Source: Sediminibacillus albus
GTDB lineage: Bacteria > Bacillota > Bacilli > Bacillales > Amphibacillaceae
Reading direction: 5' to 3'
DNA length: 64,000 bases
NCBI RefSeq assembly: GCF_900101125.1
Contig: NZ_FNFL01000002.1
Location: forward strand, 124,001 to 188,000
In this document: positions 1 through 8,900 of the stretch, one piece after another
Layout of the letters: the number at the start of each line of letters is the position of its first letter
Position numbering within the stretch: position 1 is the stretch's first letter
Position numbers and translations under genes: made by a program
The notes under the pieces: model-generated
Database searches by the model: none
The model's input: only the letters and a program-made list of their open reading frames with translations
What the model was told of the DNA's origin: nothing

Positions 1-1
1 A

Positions 2-259
2 CACAAACCAGAAAATAATGCTGTTGATATGGCAACTGCCATGGGCATTGAACTTTTAACGGAAGCACAATACCGTGAGCTGCAGAAACTTGAACCTTTC
101 GATATGAAAACGTCGAGCTGGGTGCAGACACCTGCTGAAATTAGAAAACTTGGAGGGGCTATTTTTTGTGATCGTCGCTACGATACTGTCTTTGTGTACC
201 ACAATGGAGCAGAATCCTACTATGGTGCCAGAGGTTTCCGTGGCTCGCTAAGGGTCTGA
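2..259 (+). CDS. DUF4256 family protein, C-terminal part (5' end outside window)
   Basis: The reading frame is open from the first bases of the window, so the gene starts upstream and only about the last 85 residues are present. The visible part contains ELLTEAQYREL, KTSSWVQTP, LGGAIFCDRRYDTVF and NGAESYYGARGFRG, which I recognise as the C-terminal signature of DUF4256 proteins, widespread cytosolic proteins of unknown function in Bacillus and relatives. The protein ends at a TGA after GSLRV. No function can be assigned. An internal ATG at 29 is unlikely to be the start because the preceding codons (HKPENNAVDMAT) also fit the family. Confidence 0.8.
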   Translation, partial: HKPENNAVDMATAMGIELLTEAQYRELQKLEPFDMKTSSWVQTPAEIRKLGGAIFCDRRYDTVFVYHNGAESYYGARGFRGSLRV

Positions 260-373
260 AGTTTTCACAGCCAGTTAAAATGGCAGTAGTAGAGTTTGAT
301 TGCCAGCTAAGCTTTTATTGAACTAATGCGTGCGAGAGTTAAAGAGAAAATACATAATAACCGGGGTGTTAGT

Positions 374-568
374 GTGCATCAAGATAAAGAAACTCCTGAA
401 CGAAGAAGGGAAAGAATGAGACAACAAGAATTAAAGAGAAACCCTTCTGGAAGTGTTCACGGTGGAGGATTGCCTGATTTAGTTGGAAGTTTAGGTTGGA
501 AAGGTACTGGCATACTCATTCTTATGATGATAATAGGTTTTATCGTTTATGCTGTTTTCCTTCGCTGA
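374..568 (+). CDS. Small DUF6366-like membrane protein
   Basis: This is a 64-residue protein starting at a GTG that follows a GGGGTG ribosome binding site at 363-368. An in-frame ATG at 326 has no such site. The N-terminal half is charged (KETPERRRERMRQQELKRN), then comes GGLPDLVGSLGWKGTG, and the last 20 residues form one hydrophobic helix ending FLR. This layout (a PEERRE-like charged head, LVGSLGWKGTGI and a C-terminal membrane helix) matches the small DUF6366 proteins of Bacillaceae, whose role is unknown. A strong terminator follows directly. The family call is from memory of the motif and is moderately sure. Confidence 0.65.
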   Translation: MHQDKETPERRRERMRQQELKRNPSGSVHGGGLPDLVGSLGWKGTGILILMMIIGFIVYAVFLR

Positions 569-603
569 CGCGCGATTGAATAATGGTGGCGAATATCATG
601 TGG

Positions 604-635
604 AAAAACGCTCAGAATGTAATCTGAGCGTTTTT
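604..635 (+). terminator. Rho-independent terminator after the DUF6366-like gene
   Basis: A perfect 13-bp stem (604-616 with 623-635) closes a six-base loop and ends in five T. It carries A5 on the other side, so it could also stop transcription coming from the minus strand (lipM-lipA). Confidence 0.85.
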
Positions 636-725
636 GAATCTGTTAGCAGATATGTTTGGGTGGTGCCTACCCTCCAAAACTGAATCCGTTGGTAGTTAAG
701 CAATTATAAACATTTTCATCCTGCG

Positions 726-1670
726 TTAAAACTTTACCTGATCAAGTGTTTCTCCCTGTGATTCATAGCCTTGCATATACTTTATGCGCCGCTGGGCAGA
801 GGTTTCGTTGACCTGTTCGTCAGCATGGTAGGACGAGCGTACCATTGGTCCAGCTTCACAATGCTTGAAGCCTTTTTTTAGTGCAATTTGCTTCAGTTCT
901 TCAAATTCGTCCGGATGGTAATACCGTTCCACGTTTAAATGCTTCTTTGTCGGCTGTAAGTATTGTCCGATTGCCATGATATCCACCTTATGCGCAAGTA
1001 AATCATCCATAGCTTCAAGAATCTCTTCTTTTGTTTCACCGAGGCCGACCATAATACTTGATTTTGTTGGAGTGTTTGGCGCAATTTCTTTGACCCGTTC
1101 CAAAAGCTGCAGGGAACGATCATACATCGCAATAGCCCTCACCCGTTTAGTCAACCGGCGGACAGTTTCAATATTATGATTGAAAATATCCGGTTCGCTA
1201 TCCATTAACGTATGCAAGCTTTCATAGTCGCCTTTCATATCGGACGGCAGGATTTCCACGGTACATCCGGGCACTTTCCTGCGAATCGCCCGGACGGTTT
1301 CAGCAAAAACAGCCGCTCCGCCATCCTGCAAATCATCACGTGCCACAGCGGTAACAACGGCGTGCTTCAATCCCATGATTTCGACCGATTCAGCGACACG
1401 CTCTGGTTCTCCCCAATCAAGTTCATTTGGAAGACCGGTTTTTACTGCACAAAAACGGCAGCCTCTGGTACACGTATCTCCGAGGATCATAAAGGTGGCT
1501 GTTGCCCGCTCGCTCCAGCACTCATGGATGTTCGGGCATTTGGCTTCTTCACAGACAGTGTTTAAATTCTTTTCCCGCATTAACCGTTTCAGTTTGTTAT
1601 AGGTTTTGTTAGTATTTAACTTCACTTTCAGCCATTCAGGTTTGCGAACATGTTCTTGCTTTTTGGTCAT
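726..1670 (-). CDS. lipA: Lipoyl synthase LipA
   Basis: This radical-SAM enzyme inserts two sulfur atoms into protein-bound octanoyl groups to make the lipoyl cofactor of the 2-oxoacid dehydrogenases and the glycine cleavage system. The 314-residue length is normal. The auxiliary cluster motif CX4CX5C is at Cys40, Cys45 and Cys51 ([12 protein letters not shown]) and the radical-SAM motif CX3CX2C at Cys67, Cys71 and Cys74 (CTRGCRFC). The C-terminal [13 protein letters not shown] carries the RSSY motif that binds the auxiliary cluster. It begins 15 bases after the end of lipM on the same strand, so the octanoyl transfer and sulfur insertion steps are encoded in one operon. Confidence 0.97.
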   Translation of the reverse strand: MTKKQEHVRKPEWLKVKLNTNKTYNKLKRLMREKNLNTVCEEAKCPNIHECWSERATATFMILGDTCTRGCRFCAVKTGLPNELDWGEPERVAESVEIMGLKHAVVTAVARDDLQDGGAAVFAETVRAIRRKVPGCTVEILPSDMKGDYESLHTLMDSEPDIFNHNIETVRRLTKRVRAIAMYDRSLQLLERVKEIAPNTPTKSSIMVGLGETKEEILEAMDDLLAHKVDIMAIGQYLQPTKKHLNVERYYHPDEFEELKQIALKKGFKHCEAGPMVRSSYHADEQVNETSAQRRIKYMQGYESQGETLDQVKF

Positions 1671-1685
1671 TTCAAAAACGCTCCT

Positions 1686-2501
1686 TTACCTCGAATAGGT
1701 CCACTCATGACTTTTATACTTGTTTTCCAGTTTAAGGACTTCAGCTAACTGCTCTTCGTTTAGTTCGAAAGGTTGTAACTCAATATCAAGCCCGCGCTCA
1801 AAGCCTTTTTTAAAAGCATATTTGGCGGCATCAAAGCTTACGTTCTTTTTTGAAATTTGATTGATTGCTATCGCTTTATCGCCAAACGATCGTCGTGCCC
1901 GTTCCTTCACCCGTTCACTGGGATATAAGAACAAATCAAACAACTTTTCCTCATCAACTTCCAAAGGGATGGAACCATGCTGTAAAATGACTCCCTTTTT
2001 TCTTGTCTGTGCACTTCCGGCAGCTTTTTTTCCTTCTACAATCAGTTCATACCAGGAGGGCTCTTCAAAACAGACCGCAGAATTTGCTGCTTGCTGTTTT
2101 CCTTCAGGAATAGAGAAGTCAGCATCGATTTCTAGCTCCTTGAAACCTTCAAGCAGGCCGCGCGAAATCTTCAGATATGCTTCCTTTACTGATGCTGGCA
2201 TGGCAGGATGTTCTTCGGAGACGAGCACACTATATGTAAGTTCCTGATCGTGTAAGACTGCTCTCCCGCCAGTCTGTCTGCGGACGAGTTCAATGCCGTG
2301 TTTTTTTGCTCCGTCGACATCGATTTTTCCATTGACTTTTTGGAAATATCCTACAGAAATCCCGGCTGGCTTCCAGCCATAAAAACGTAAGACCGGCGGT
2401 ATGTCACCTTGACTATGCCATTGCAAAAGTGCTTCATCCATTGCCATGTTAAAGGCTGGTGTATGGTAGCCTGAATCAACGAAAAACCAAGTTTCCTTCA
2501 A
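1686..2501 (-). CDS. lipM: Octanoyl-[GcvH]:protein octanoyltransferase LipM
   Basis: LipM moves octanoate from acyl carrier protein to the glycine cleavage H protein, the first step of lipoate synthesis in Bacillus. The 271-residue protein has the biotin/lipoate ligase fold, with [16 protein letters not shown] near residue 39, [18 protein letters not shown] at 74-91, the catalytic Cys144 in [12 protein letters not shown], and the lysine-containing [14 protein letters not shown] near 157-170. The cysteine within SAVCF distinguishes LipM from lipoate ligases. A GGGGAG-type ribosome site precedes the ATG. Placing lipM directly before lipA differs from Bacillus subtilis, where to my knowledge the two genes lie apart. 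Confidence 0.92.
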   Translation of the reverse strand: MKETWFFVDSGYHTPAFNMAMDEALLQWHSQGDIPPVLRFYGWKPAGISVGYFQKVNGKIDVDGAKKHGIELVRRQTGGRAVLHDQELTYSVLVSEEHPAMPASVKEAYLKISRGLLEGFKELEIDADFSIPEGKQQAANSAVCFEEPSWYELIVEGKKAAGSAQTRKKGVILQHGSIPLEVDEEKLFDLFLYPSERVKERARRSFGDKAIAINQISKKNVSFDAAKYAFKKGFERGLDIELQPFELNEEQLAEVLKLENKYKSHEWTYSR

Positions 2502-3110
2502 AGTTCTCCCCTTCTTTTCAAGTTAATAAAATATATTGCCAATTGTAACAAGCTATGTATATTTGTCAAAAAATTGGCCCTAGTAGGATAATTAGGTGTT
2601 TTGGAGTGGTGAAATAGTATCCTGGAAGGCTGATGGCCGCTTTGTCAGCATGTTTTTCGGGCAGATTGGTGGTGGCTGGGGGGCCCTTGTAAAAGATAAA
2701 ATCCCCCGTTAGCGTAAGGTCAGTGAAAAAGTCCTTTTTAAAATCTAAAGGTGCTGTCTGCTGTCAACGTTTGTTGTTGATTCCACTAACCGCTATTCGG
2801 TGCTTGCCGCGGGCACGGCCTCAGCTCACTTGGTCAAGAAAATCACTTGACCAAGTGGATCTTCGGCTCGCGCTGTTCCCGCAGGCGTCACCCCCGATCG
2901 CTCATCGTGGAATAAACAGAGGCCCATCTAAAAAGAGTGATTTTACATAAGACACGGATATGAGGTCGCCTCATCTTCAGGTCTCGAAGGCATGCGTATT
3001 CAAGGTGGGATGGCGATTTTCCCGGAAAATGTGAATCGTTAAACGAATGAAGGAAGAGAGGGCACAAACCTCTTGAAATTAGACGAAAAGCGGTCTGTAT
3101 GGAGAATTAA
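2502..3110. other. Gene-free stretch with repeat and possible ORF remnant
   Basis: Nothing clearly functional is encoded here. A 38-codon frame at 2596-2712 (GTG start, no ribosome site, containing MFFGQIGGGWGALVKDK) could be the tail of a decayed gene, but I do not recognise it. From about 2718 the sequence matches, in inverted orientation, a second copy at 54.0-54.36 kb (see the repeat entry). Confidence 0.6.
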
Positions 3111-3145
3111 ATTCCACATATCATAGAGTTTCAGTTTTCAAAGGC
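2718..3145 (+). repeat. Repeat R4, copy 1 (inverted relative to 53.99-54.36 kb)
   Basis: The segment matches the reverse complement of about 53985-54361. Shared blocks include GTGAAAAAGTCCTTTTTA, GTTGTTGATTCCAC, GCAGGCGTCACCCCCG, ACAGAGGCCCATCTAAAAAG, TCGAAGGCATGCGTATTC and GGCACAAACCTCTTGAAATT. The centre differs between copies. Here it holds a perfect 12-bp hairpin (2827-2838 with 2846-2857), which the other copy lacks. The hairpin arm that would form a terminator at the end of the element is truncated in this copy near 3115. The conserved part encodes a short open frame (GMRIQGGMAIFPENV) that is interrupted here. Confidence 0.8.
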
Positions 3146-3320
3146 ATCTTTTAGCGTAAGTAGTTCAGTTATCGTGGAGAAACAATCTGCTGATGGAAAA
3201 GAACTTACTCCTGCCCAACGAATGGGTTTCAGAGATAAAGCATTTGATTTAAAAGTATCATATATTTACGATAGTTCGCATAAACCATTTTATGAAAAAG
3301 GAAATTTTATGATAAAATAA
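3111..3320 (+). pseudogene. Remnant: C-terminal fragment of an unknown protein
   Basis: An open frame with coding character runs from just after a stop at 3108-3110 to a TAA at 3318-3320. It reads through SSSVIVEKQSADGKELTP, FDLKVSYIYDSSHKPFYEK and ends GNFMIK. It has no start codon with a ribosome site, and its beginning overlaps the end of repeat R4. This suggests the repeat or an associated deletion removed the 5' part of the gene. The product is not recognised. It probably formed an operon with the small membrane protein at 3378. Confidence 0.5.
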
Positions 3321-3377
3321 ATATAGAGATTAAAGCTCTTTTATTGCCAAAAAGGGTAGAAGAGGATGTAAAATAAA

Positions 3378-3674
3378 ATGAATAAATTTACCAAATGGCT
3401 TATAGCTTCAATATCATTGGCACTTATAGGAATAATAGTTGTATTTAATATTGAAGGTTGGGCGAGATTGACTGAAGAGTTAAATAGAAATGTTTTATTA
3501 AGTGGCATCTTATCTACTTTTGCTTTAGTAGTAGTTTCCCTTTTTTGCTTGTTCAAAGCAAATGTAGAACGTAAAAAAGGTCAAATAATTATATCTTTAT
3601 TTACCTCGTTAGTTCCGTTGTCTTTATTCGTAATGAATGGCTTACTTCTTACTGTTTACTCTATAGGAAAATAA
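3378..3674 (+). CDS. Small three-helix membrane protein, unknown function
   Basis: The 98-residue product has three hydrophobic segments (about residues 7-25, 41-60 and 70-93) separated by short charged loops such as KANVERKKGQ. I recognise no family. A GAAGAGGATG-like site 10-15 bases upstream could serve as the ribosome binding site, and a strong terminator follows the stop by about 25 bases, which supports it as a real gene. It lies downstream of a decayed fragment on the same strand and may be the surviving end of a broken operon. Confidence 0.55.
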   Translation: MNKFTKWLIASISLALIGIIVVFNIEGWARLTEELNRNVLLSGILSTFALVVVSLFCLFKANVERKKGQIIISLFTSLVPLSLFVMNGLLLTVYSIGK

Positions 3675-3697
3675 GCCGCAATCAAAGTTTAACAAGA

Positions 3698-3734
3698 GAA
3701 ACGCTTGGATTTTATTTTTAATCCAAGCGTTTTT
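3698..3734 (+). terminator. Rho-independent terminator
   Basis: A stem AAACGCTTGGAT (3699-3710) pairs with ATCCAAGCGTTT (3721-3732) and ends in a T run. It closes the transcript of the small membrane protein. Confidence 0.85.
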
Positions 3735-3822
3735 ATGTGCTAATTGAATTGCTATTTTATTTGTATTTATGTGGTTAATATTAGTGAGAAAGTTATTGTG
3801 AAATTAGTTTTTCTCCAATTGG

Positions 3823-4521
3823 TTATCTGCTGTTCTCATACATACTTGTCATCCATTCGACAATCCCCATATTTTGTTCGATGCGGAGCTGCTCCACATG
3901 ATGATGGCCAATGATGCTGCCGTCTTTAATCGCGATTACTTCGTCGAGGATGGTTTCGATTTCTTTTATCTCATGGGTTGTAATCACTACTACCTGGTTT
4001 TCCAGGTCAATAAAGGATATCAAGCCTTTGACAATGGAATCGCGTACCATCGGGTCTAATCCGGAAAGTGGCTCATCCATTAAAATGATCGGAACTTCCC
4101 GGGCGAGAGTCAGCACAATCTTAAGACGTCCGCGGTTCCCTTTAGAAAGTTGTTTCAGCTTGGCATTAGGGTCCAAATTCATGAAAGCACGAATTTCATC
4201 TGCTTTTTGTAAATTAAAATCAGAAAATTGCTCGGCAAAGTAATTGATAGTTTGCCTGACATTATAAAAGCCGTAATACTCATCGAGTTCCGATAAATAG
4301 GAAACTTGGCTGGCGATGCGGCGGTCTACAGCTTCTCCATTCACTGTAATCGTCCCTTTGGATGGATGGATGAGACCTGCAATTAGTTTAAGAGTTGTCG
4401 ACTTTCCGCTTCCGTTTTCCCCGACAAGCCCGATAATCTTCCCCTTGGTTAATTCCAAATTAATATTCTGCAAGGCAATTTTATTCATATACCGTTTGGT
4501 TACCTGTTCCAGGTTGATCAT
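3823..4521 (-). CDS. ABC transporter ATP-binding protein (YhcG/YtrB type)
   Basis: The 232-residue ATPase has Walker A GLVGENGSGKST (about residues 33-44), a signature region LSKGNRGRLKIVLTLA (129-144), Walker B IILMDEPLSGLDP and an H-loop TTHE. The KGNRGRLK signature departs from the usual LSGGQ, as is common in this subgroup. It overlaps the start of the GntR regulator stop by four bases, so translation is probably coupled. It energises the permease encoded at the start of the operon. The arrangement permease-GntR-ATPase resembles yhcE-yhcF-yhcG of Bacillus subtilis, and the exported substrate is unknown. Confidence 0.88.
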   Translation of the reverse strand: MINLEQVTKRYMNKIALQNINLELTKGKIIGLVGENGSGKSTTLKLIAGLIHPSKGTITVNGEAVDRRIASQVSYLSELDEYYGFYNVRQTINYFAEQFSDFNLQKADEIRAFMNLDPNAKLKQLSKGNRGRLKIVLTLAREVPIILMDEPLSGLDPMVRDSIVKGLISFIDLENQVVVITTHEIKEIETILDEVIAIKDGSIIGHHHVEQLRIEQNMGIVEWMTSMYENSR

Positions 4522-4901
4522 TCGTCATCATCTCCTTTACGATTGGCCAGGAATTTCTGTAAACCGGCCTCAATTTCTTCATCGGCATATCCCATATCGT
4601 GCATACTGACGACAAATTGCGAGATTTCTTCCCGTTTAAGCCGTTCCCGCATATCGTTGAGAATGCTTTGATTTTCTGTAACAAAGGTCCCCTGCCCTCG
4701 TCTGGATTCCACTATCATCATTCCTTCCAACTCTCGATAAGTTCGTTGAACCGTATTCGGGTTGACATTGACTTGAATACCCATCTCTCTGACTGAAGGG
4801 AGCTTGTCACCCGGTTTCAGTTCTCCCCTTAGGATTTGTTTATTGATACGTTCAGCAAGCTGACTGTATATCGGCGTTGAAGAATGAAAGGTATCTGTCA
4901 T
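4518..4901 (-). CDS. GntR-family repressor, YtrA/YhcF subgroup
   Basis: The 127-residue protein is mainly a winged helix: PIYSQLAERINKQILRGEL, KLPSVREMGIQVNVNPNT and RTYRELEGMMIVESRRGQGTF are the typical GntR DNA-binding segments. The C-terminal dimerisation tail is only about 45 residues, which is the YtrA subfamily layout. It lies between the permease (3-bp gap) and the ATPase (4-bp overlap) of an ABC transporter. By family behaviour it represses its own operon until a cell-envelope signal appears. A candidate operator lies in the promoter region at 5723-5742. Confidence 0.88.
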   Translation of the reverse strand: MTDTFHSSTPIYSQLAERINKQILRGELKPGDKLPSVREMGIQVNVNPNTVQRTYRELEGMMIVESRRGQGTFVTENQSILNDMRERLKREEISQFVVSMHDMGYADEEIEAGLQKFLANRKGDDDE

Positions 4902-4903
4902 AG

Positions 4904-5692
4904 TTACACCTCAACTTTTCTATCCAGCATCCAGCTGGCCGCGATAAACAGCAGTACCACAATGACTGCTTCAAATAGATAAGAGCCGAGAAATACATGA
5001 ACCATATCGAGTTCAGTGAAAACCTCCATACCGCTAGCATCAAAGCTGCGTTTAAAGACAAAACCATTGAATTGGATTTCTCCCCATCCGGTTAAAGTCT
5101 GGTGGAGTGATGTTTCAGTAAATAAGCCCCATAAATAAGTCAATCCGCCAAACAGAATAAAAGTGAAAGAAAAACTGAGAAATCCGCCAAAAAACCGGCT
5201 AAACAATAAATAGATCATATAGAAAAACATAAAGTATATTGCAAAATCAATGGCAAACAACCATATATGTGCCCCGCCGAAAACGCTAAGGTTGGCAAGC
5301 TTCAATTCGGCTTGCAGCTGGCTGGCAAAGCTTGAGGATTGAACTGCAGCCAGCAAGGTTCCTCCGGTAACAATGAATGTAACCAGCATGGAAACAAGCC
5401 CGGCACAGAGTTTGGCTAGTAACAGGGAATATCCAGGCAATGGATTGTGGAGCCAAAGGTGCAGCTTCTTCCTTTCCGATTTAAGACTGAAACTCAAGTA
5501 ATAAAGCAAGTAAAATATTTGGATAGCCGTTGCCGACACAGACACAACTGCTATCGCCTCCCAGGCGACGCCTGACCGCCCGCCAAAGTATGCGGCGACT
5601 CCCACAGCTACTATAAAGATAATGATGGGAACCAAAAATACTGGGACACCAAGCCGTAATTCTTTCTTCGTTAAACTAAGAAATGCACTCAT
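4904..5692 (-). CDS. ABC transporter permease (YhcE-like)
   Basis: The protein is 262 residues when started at the ATG at 5692, which has a TTTTAGGAGG site seven bases upstream. A longer frame to 5788 has no ribosome site. It has about six hydrophobic segments and starts MSAFLSLTKKELRLGVPVF, typical of the N-terminal cytoplasmic helix of ABC-2-like permeases. It is the first gene of the three-gene operon with the GntR repressor and ATPase. The transported molecule cannot be inferred. Relatives respond to cell-wall antibiotics. Confidence 0.8.
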   Translation of the reverse strand: MSAFLSLTKKELRLGVPVFLVPIIIFIVAVGVAAYFGGRSGVAWEAIAVVSVSATAIQIFYLLYYLSFSLKSERKKLHLWLHNPLPGYSLLLAKLCAGLVSMLVTFIVTGGTLLAAVQSSSFASQLQAELKLANLSVFGGAHIWLFAIDFAIYFMFFYMIYLLFSRFFGGFLSFSFTFILFGGLTYLWGLFTETSLHQTLTGWGEIQFNGFVFKRSFDASGMEVFTELDMVHVFLGSYLFEAVIVVLLFIAASWMLDRKVEV

Positions 5693-5722
5693 ACAACGTC
5701 CTCCTAAAATAGATTGTATTAT

Positions 5723-5742
5723 TGTATTAATTAAATAGTACA
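5723..5742. promoter_or_regulatory. Candidate GntR operator in the ABC operon promoter
   Basis: An imperfect inverted repeat TGTATTA-N6-TAGTACA lies 30-50 bases upstream of the permease start, with only one mismatch between the arms. Its position and symmetry fit an autoregulatory site of the YtrA-type repressor in the same operon. No binding data exist, so this is an inference. Confidence 0.4.
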
Positions 5743-5903
5743 CTAGTACAAATGAGGAGTCAATAGGCTGCGAAAATTTTATATGCACGACAAATCGCGC
5801 TCTAGTAAAACGCCGGGAAATTTACATAGATTTACAGATGGTTCACGCCTGCTTAACAAATGGACCGTACACTAATAGTGAGAAAATCCTTAAGGAGGTC
5901 CAT

Positions 5904-8900
5904 ATGAGAAAAAGAACGGTCCAAAAGCGAATTCGCCAGTTTGTGTCCATTTTTGTCATCATGGCAGTTTTATTTGTGGACTTGGCGGCAATCACGCCAA
6001 GCAGAATGACTGTTTCCGCTGCTTCTGGCAGCCCTGCTGCAGCTAAAGAGGAAGAGGCGTCACTGGATGAGGGAACGCTCGACCAGCAACAGGACCAGCC
6101 GGAAGCAAAGCAAGAGATAAAGGATTCAGATTCAGGGGAAATAGCTTCGAAGGTACAAGAAGAGACAACTGCTTCTCCTGAGCAATCAGCCAATGAAGAA
6201 ACTAGCTCCGCTTCGGTTAGTACTGAAAATCCAGAAGATTCACCAACCAGCAATCAAGACGATACCTCAACCAAACAACAAGAAGCTCCCTCCGATAAAC
6301 ATCCATCCAACGAGGAAAAAACAAAAGATAACCAGTCACCTCAAAATGAAGGAAAGGCGATTGATTTTAATTCATTGCCACCGCTTCTTATCACAGAAAT
6401 TAATCCTAGTAATGAAGGCTATGATTATTTTGAAGTACATAACAATTCAAATCAGCCGTTTGTCCTTGACTATCTAAAAATCAGTTTGCATTCGAATGCT
6501 GGAAAACAGGAAAGTGCTTATCTGCAGTTTTCCCCTGCGATTATTAAGCCTGACCAAACAATTATTTTTTGGAGCAACGATAAAAAGCATGATCTCAAGG
6601 ATTTTAACAAGCACTATCAAGTAAATGTTCCTGAGGAAGCAGTTGTTGAATATACTGGTCCGGCATTTACGGATGGCAATATAATCAGTATCGAAAATCC
6701 AAATGGAGAGAAAATCGTTTCGGCTGCTTATACAGCGGAAGATCGACTGCAAGGACAAGCCATTCATTATCAACACCCTTCCAGCGGAACGGAGATGGAA
6801 AGATATGGATCAGATAGCCGAACAACTCCAGTTCAATTGGAAGACGTGCAGATCCCTGAGCAACCAGTAGCTCTCCCACCCACAACAGCTCCCACAATCA
6901 ACCATGAACATCTTGAAGAAATAGTAGCAGGGAAGTCTGTCCAGGTAGAAGCTGCTATTGAGACCGATGGGGAAAGTGTTTCTGCCGAGCTTTACTATCA
7001 AACAACTGATCAGGAAGACTATCAAGTGATAGAGATGCAGCCGACAAAAAACGGTAGTTTTTTGGCAGAAATACCTGCACAACAATTGAAAGGCGAACAA
7101 ATCACTTATTACATGACAGCAGCTACCGCCCATTATCGAATTACCTATCCAGCAGAAACACCATTGGAGGCAGCTGTAATAAAACCGGAAAAGGAAAAGC
7201 GGGTATTAGCAGCCAGTCAGTCAACAGAAATAGAAGATTTTGATGCTTATCCACACTTGCTGATTACGGAGTTGTCTCCTAATTCACAGGGCGGTGGCAC
7301 GGACTATTACGAATATTTTGAGCTGTACAATAATACAGATCAGCCACTATCGATGGCAAACTACCGATTTATCTACTATTACACCGATTCCGGCAACGAG
7401 GTTCCGTTTCAAGTTCCGGAAAACACCGTGATTAATCCGCAGGAAACCCTCGTGTTTTGGTACAACAAGGGGAATAAACAATTGGATGCGTTCAATGAAA
7501 ACTTTGGGGTGCAGCTGTCAGAGGAACAAATAATCGAAGTGACTGATCCCAATTTTCCCGGCTTTGCCAATAGTGGCAATCGCGCACTGGTATTAACGGA
7601 TAACCAGGGACAGCAATTAATTGATGCAGACTATCTTGGCGAGGATAACGATAACACGGGAGCTGTCATCCAATACCAGTACCCGAAAGAAGGGACAACC
7701 ATGGAAAAGTATCTTACCATGGCGAATCCTACTCCTGGCATAATTGAAGCGGTACAAGTACCGGTAGAGCCTGTCCATTTACCGGAACCAGAAGATGACG
7801 TTACCGCACCGGTCATTGACCATACGCCAGTTTCGCAAGCCAAAGCTTTTTCGTCAATTACGATTGAAGCGGCGATAACCGATGACAAGGCTGTTCCGAC
7901 GGCAACGGTTTTTGTGAAAGCAGAGGATGCCAGTGCATATACCACGTTGGCAATGACTGCCGATGCAGCTAATCCAGCAAGCTATTCCGCCGAAATTCCC
8001 GGCGTCTATGTCAGTAGCAATATCAGCTATTATGTGGAAGCAAGTGACGGAGTTCATACCGTCCGTACCGAGGAAGCAATCATTGAGGTCGACAAGCAGG
8101 AAGTTGATCCGGAAAAAATCCCTTCTCTGCTAGTAACGGAGGTTGTTCCTGATTCTACTAATACAGGCTCTGCCGATGGGTACGAGTTTATCGAAATCTA
8201 TAATAATACGAATCAAGCAATTAATTTCCAGGATTATAAACTCCAATACCGCTATGGAACAGATCCGGAGAGTGATATTATTTGGCCGTCTGTACCGGAT
8301 AATGTTGTCATCCCGTCCCAGGAAACGCTTGTTTTTTGGATTATTAATGGGGAAAACGGGGAGCAAACCGTAGCGGATTTCAATGAGAACTATGGAACCA
8401 ATCTTGTGGAAAATGAGGATATTGTCCGTATTTATAGTGCAGGAATGGCTAATGGCAGTATGAGGGGGTTGATTGCAGCCACCAATGCCGGACAGGAATT
8501 AGCAATTGCTTACTACAATGACCAGGAAGGAATCGATGATACCCAGCCGGACAAAGGAATTGTCTATAAATACCCAACAGACAGTTCGAGTTTAATGGAG
8601 AAGGTGAGTGCTGGGAGCATTGCCGCGACACCAGGTTCAGTAGAAGCGTATCAGGTTCCGGATAGCCAGGTGAGCGTTCCGGAAGATAACATTCCACCAA
8701 CCATTGAGAATCTGACAGAAGCAGCAGAAGTGAACCAGACAGAAGATATTAACCTTACCGCTGACATCCAAGATAATATCGAGGTGAAGACCGTCCAGGT
8801 GTATTATCGCGCCAATGGACAGGAGGATTATCAATCAGCTCTGCTTCAAGAAGATTATGACGACATGCTGTATCACCACCGGATTTATTCACCGGAGATC

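Noticed and set aside
2718-3145. Possible insertion sequence
   Set aside because: Two inverted copies exist, but no transposase frame, terminal inverted repeats with target duplication or intact gene are present.
5838-5903. 22-residue N-terminal extension of the giant surface protein
   Set aside because: The ATG at 5904 has AAGGAGG at the right distance and begins a normal signal peptide. The extension contains the ribosome site itself.
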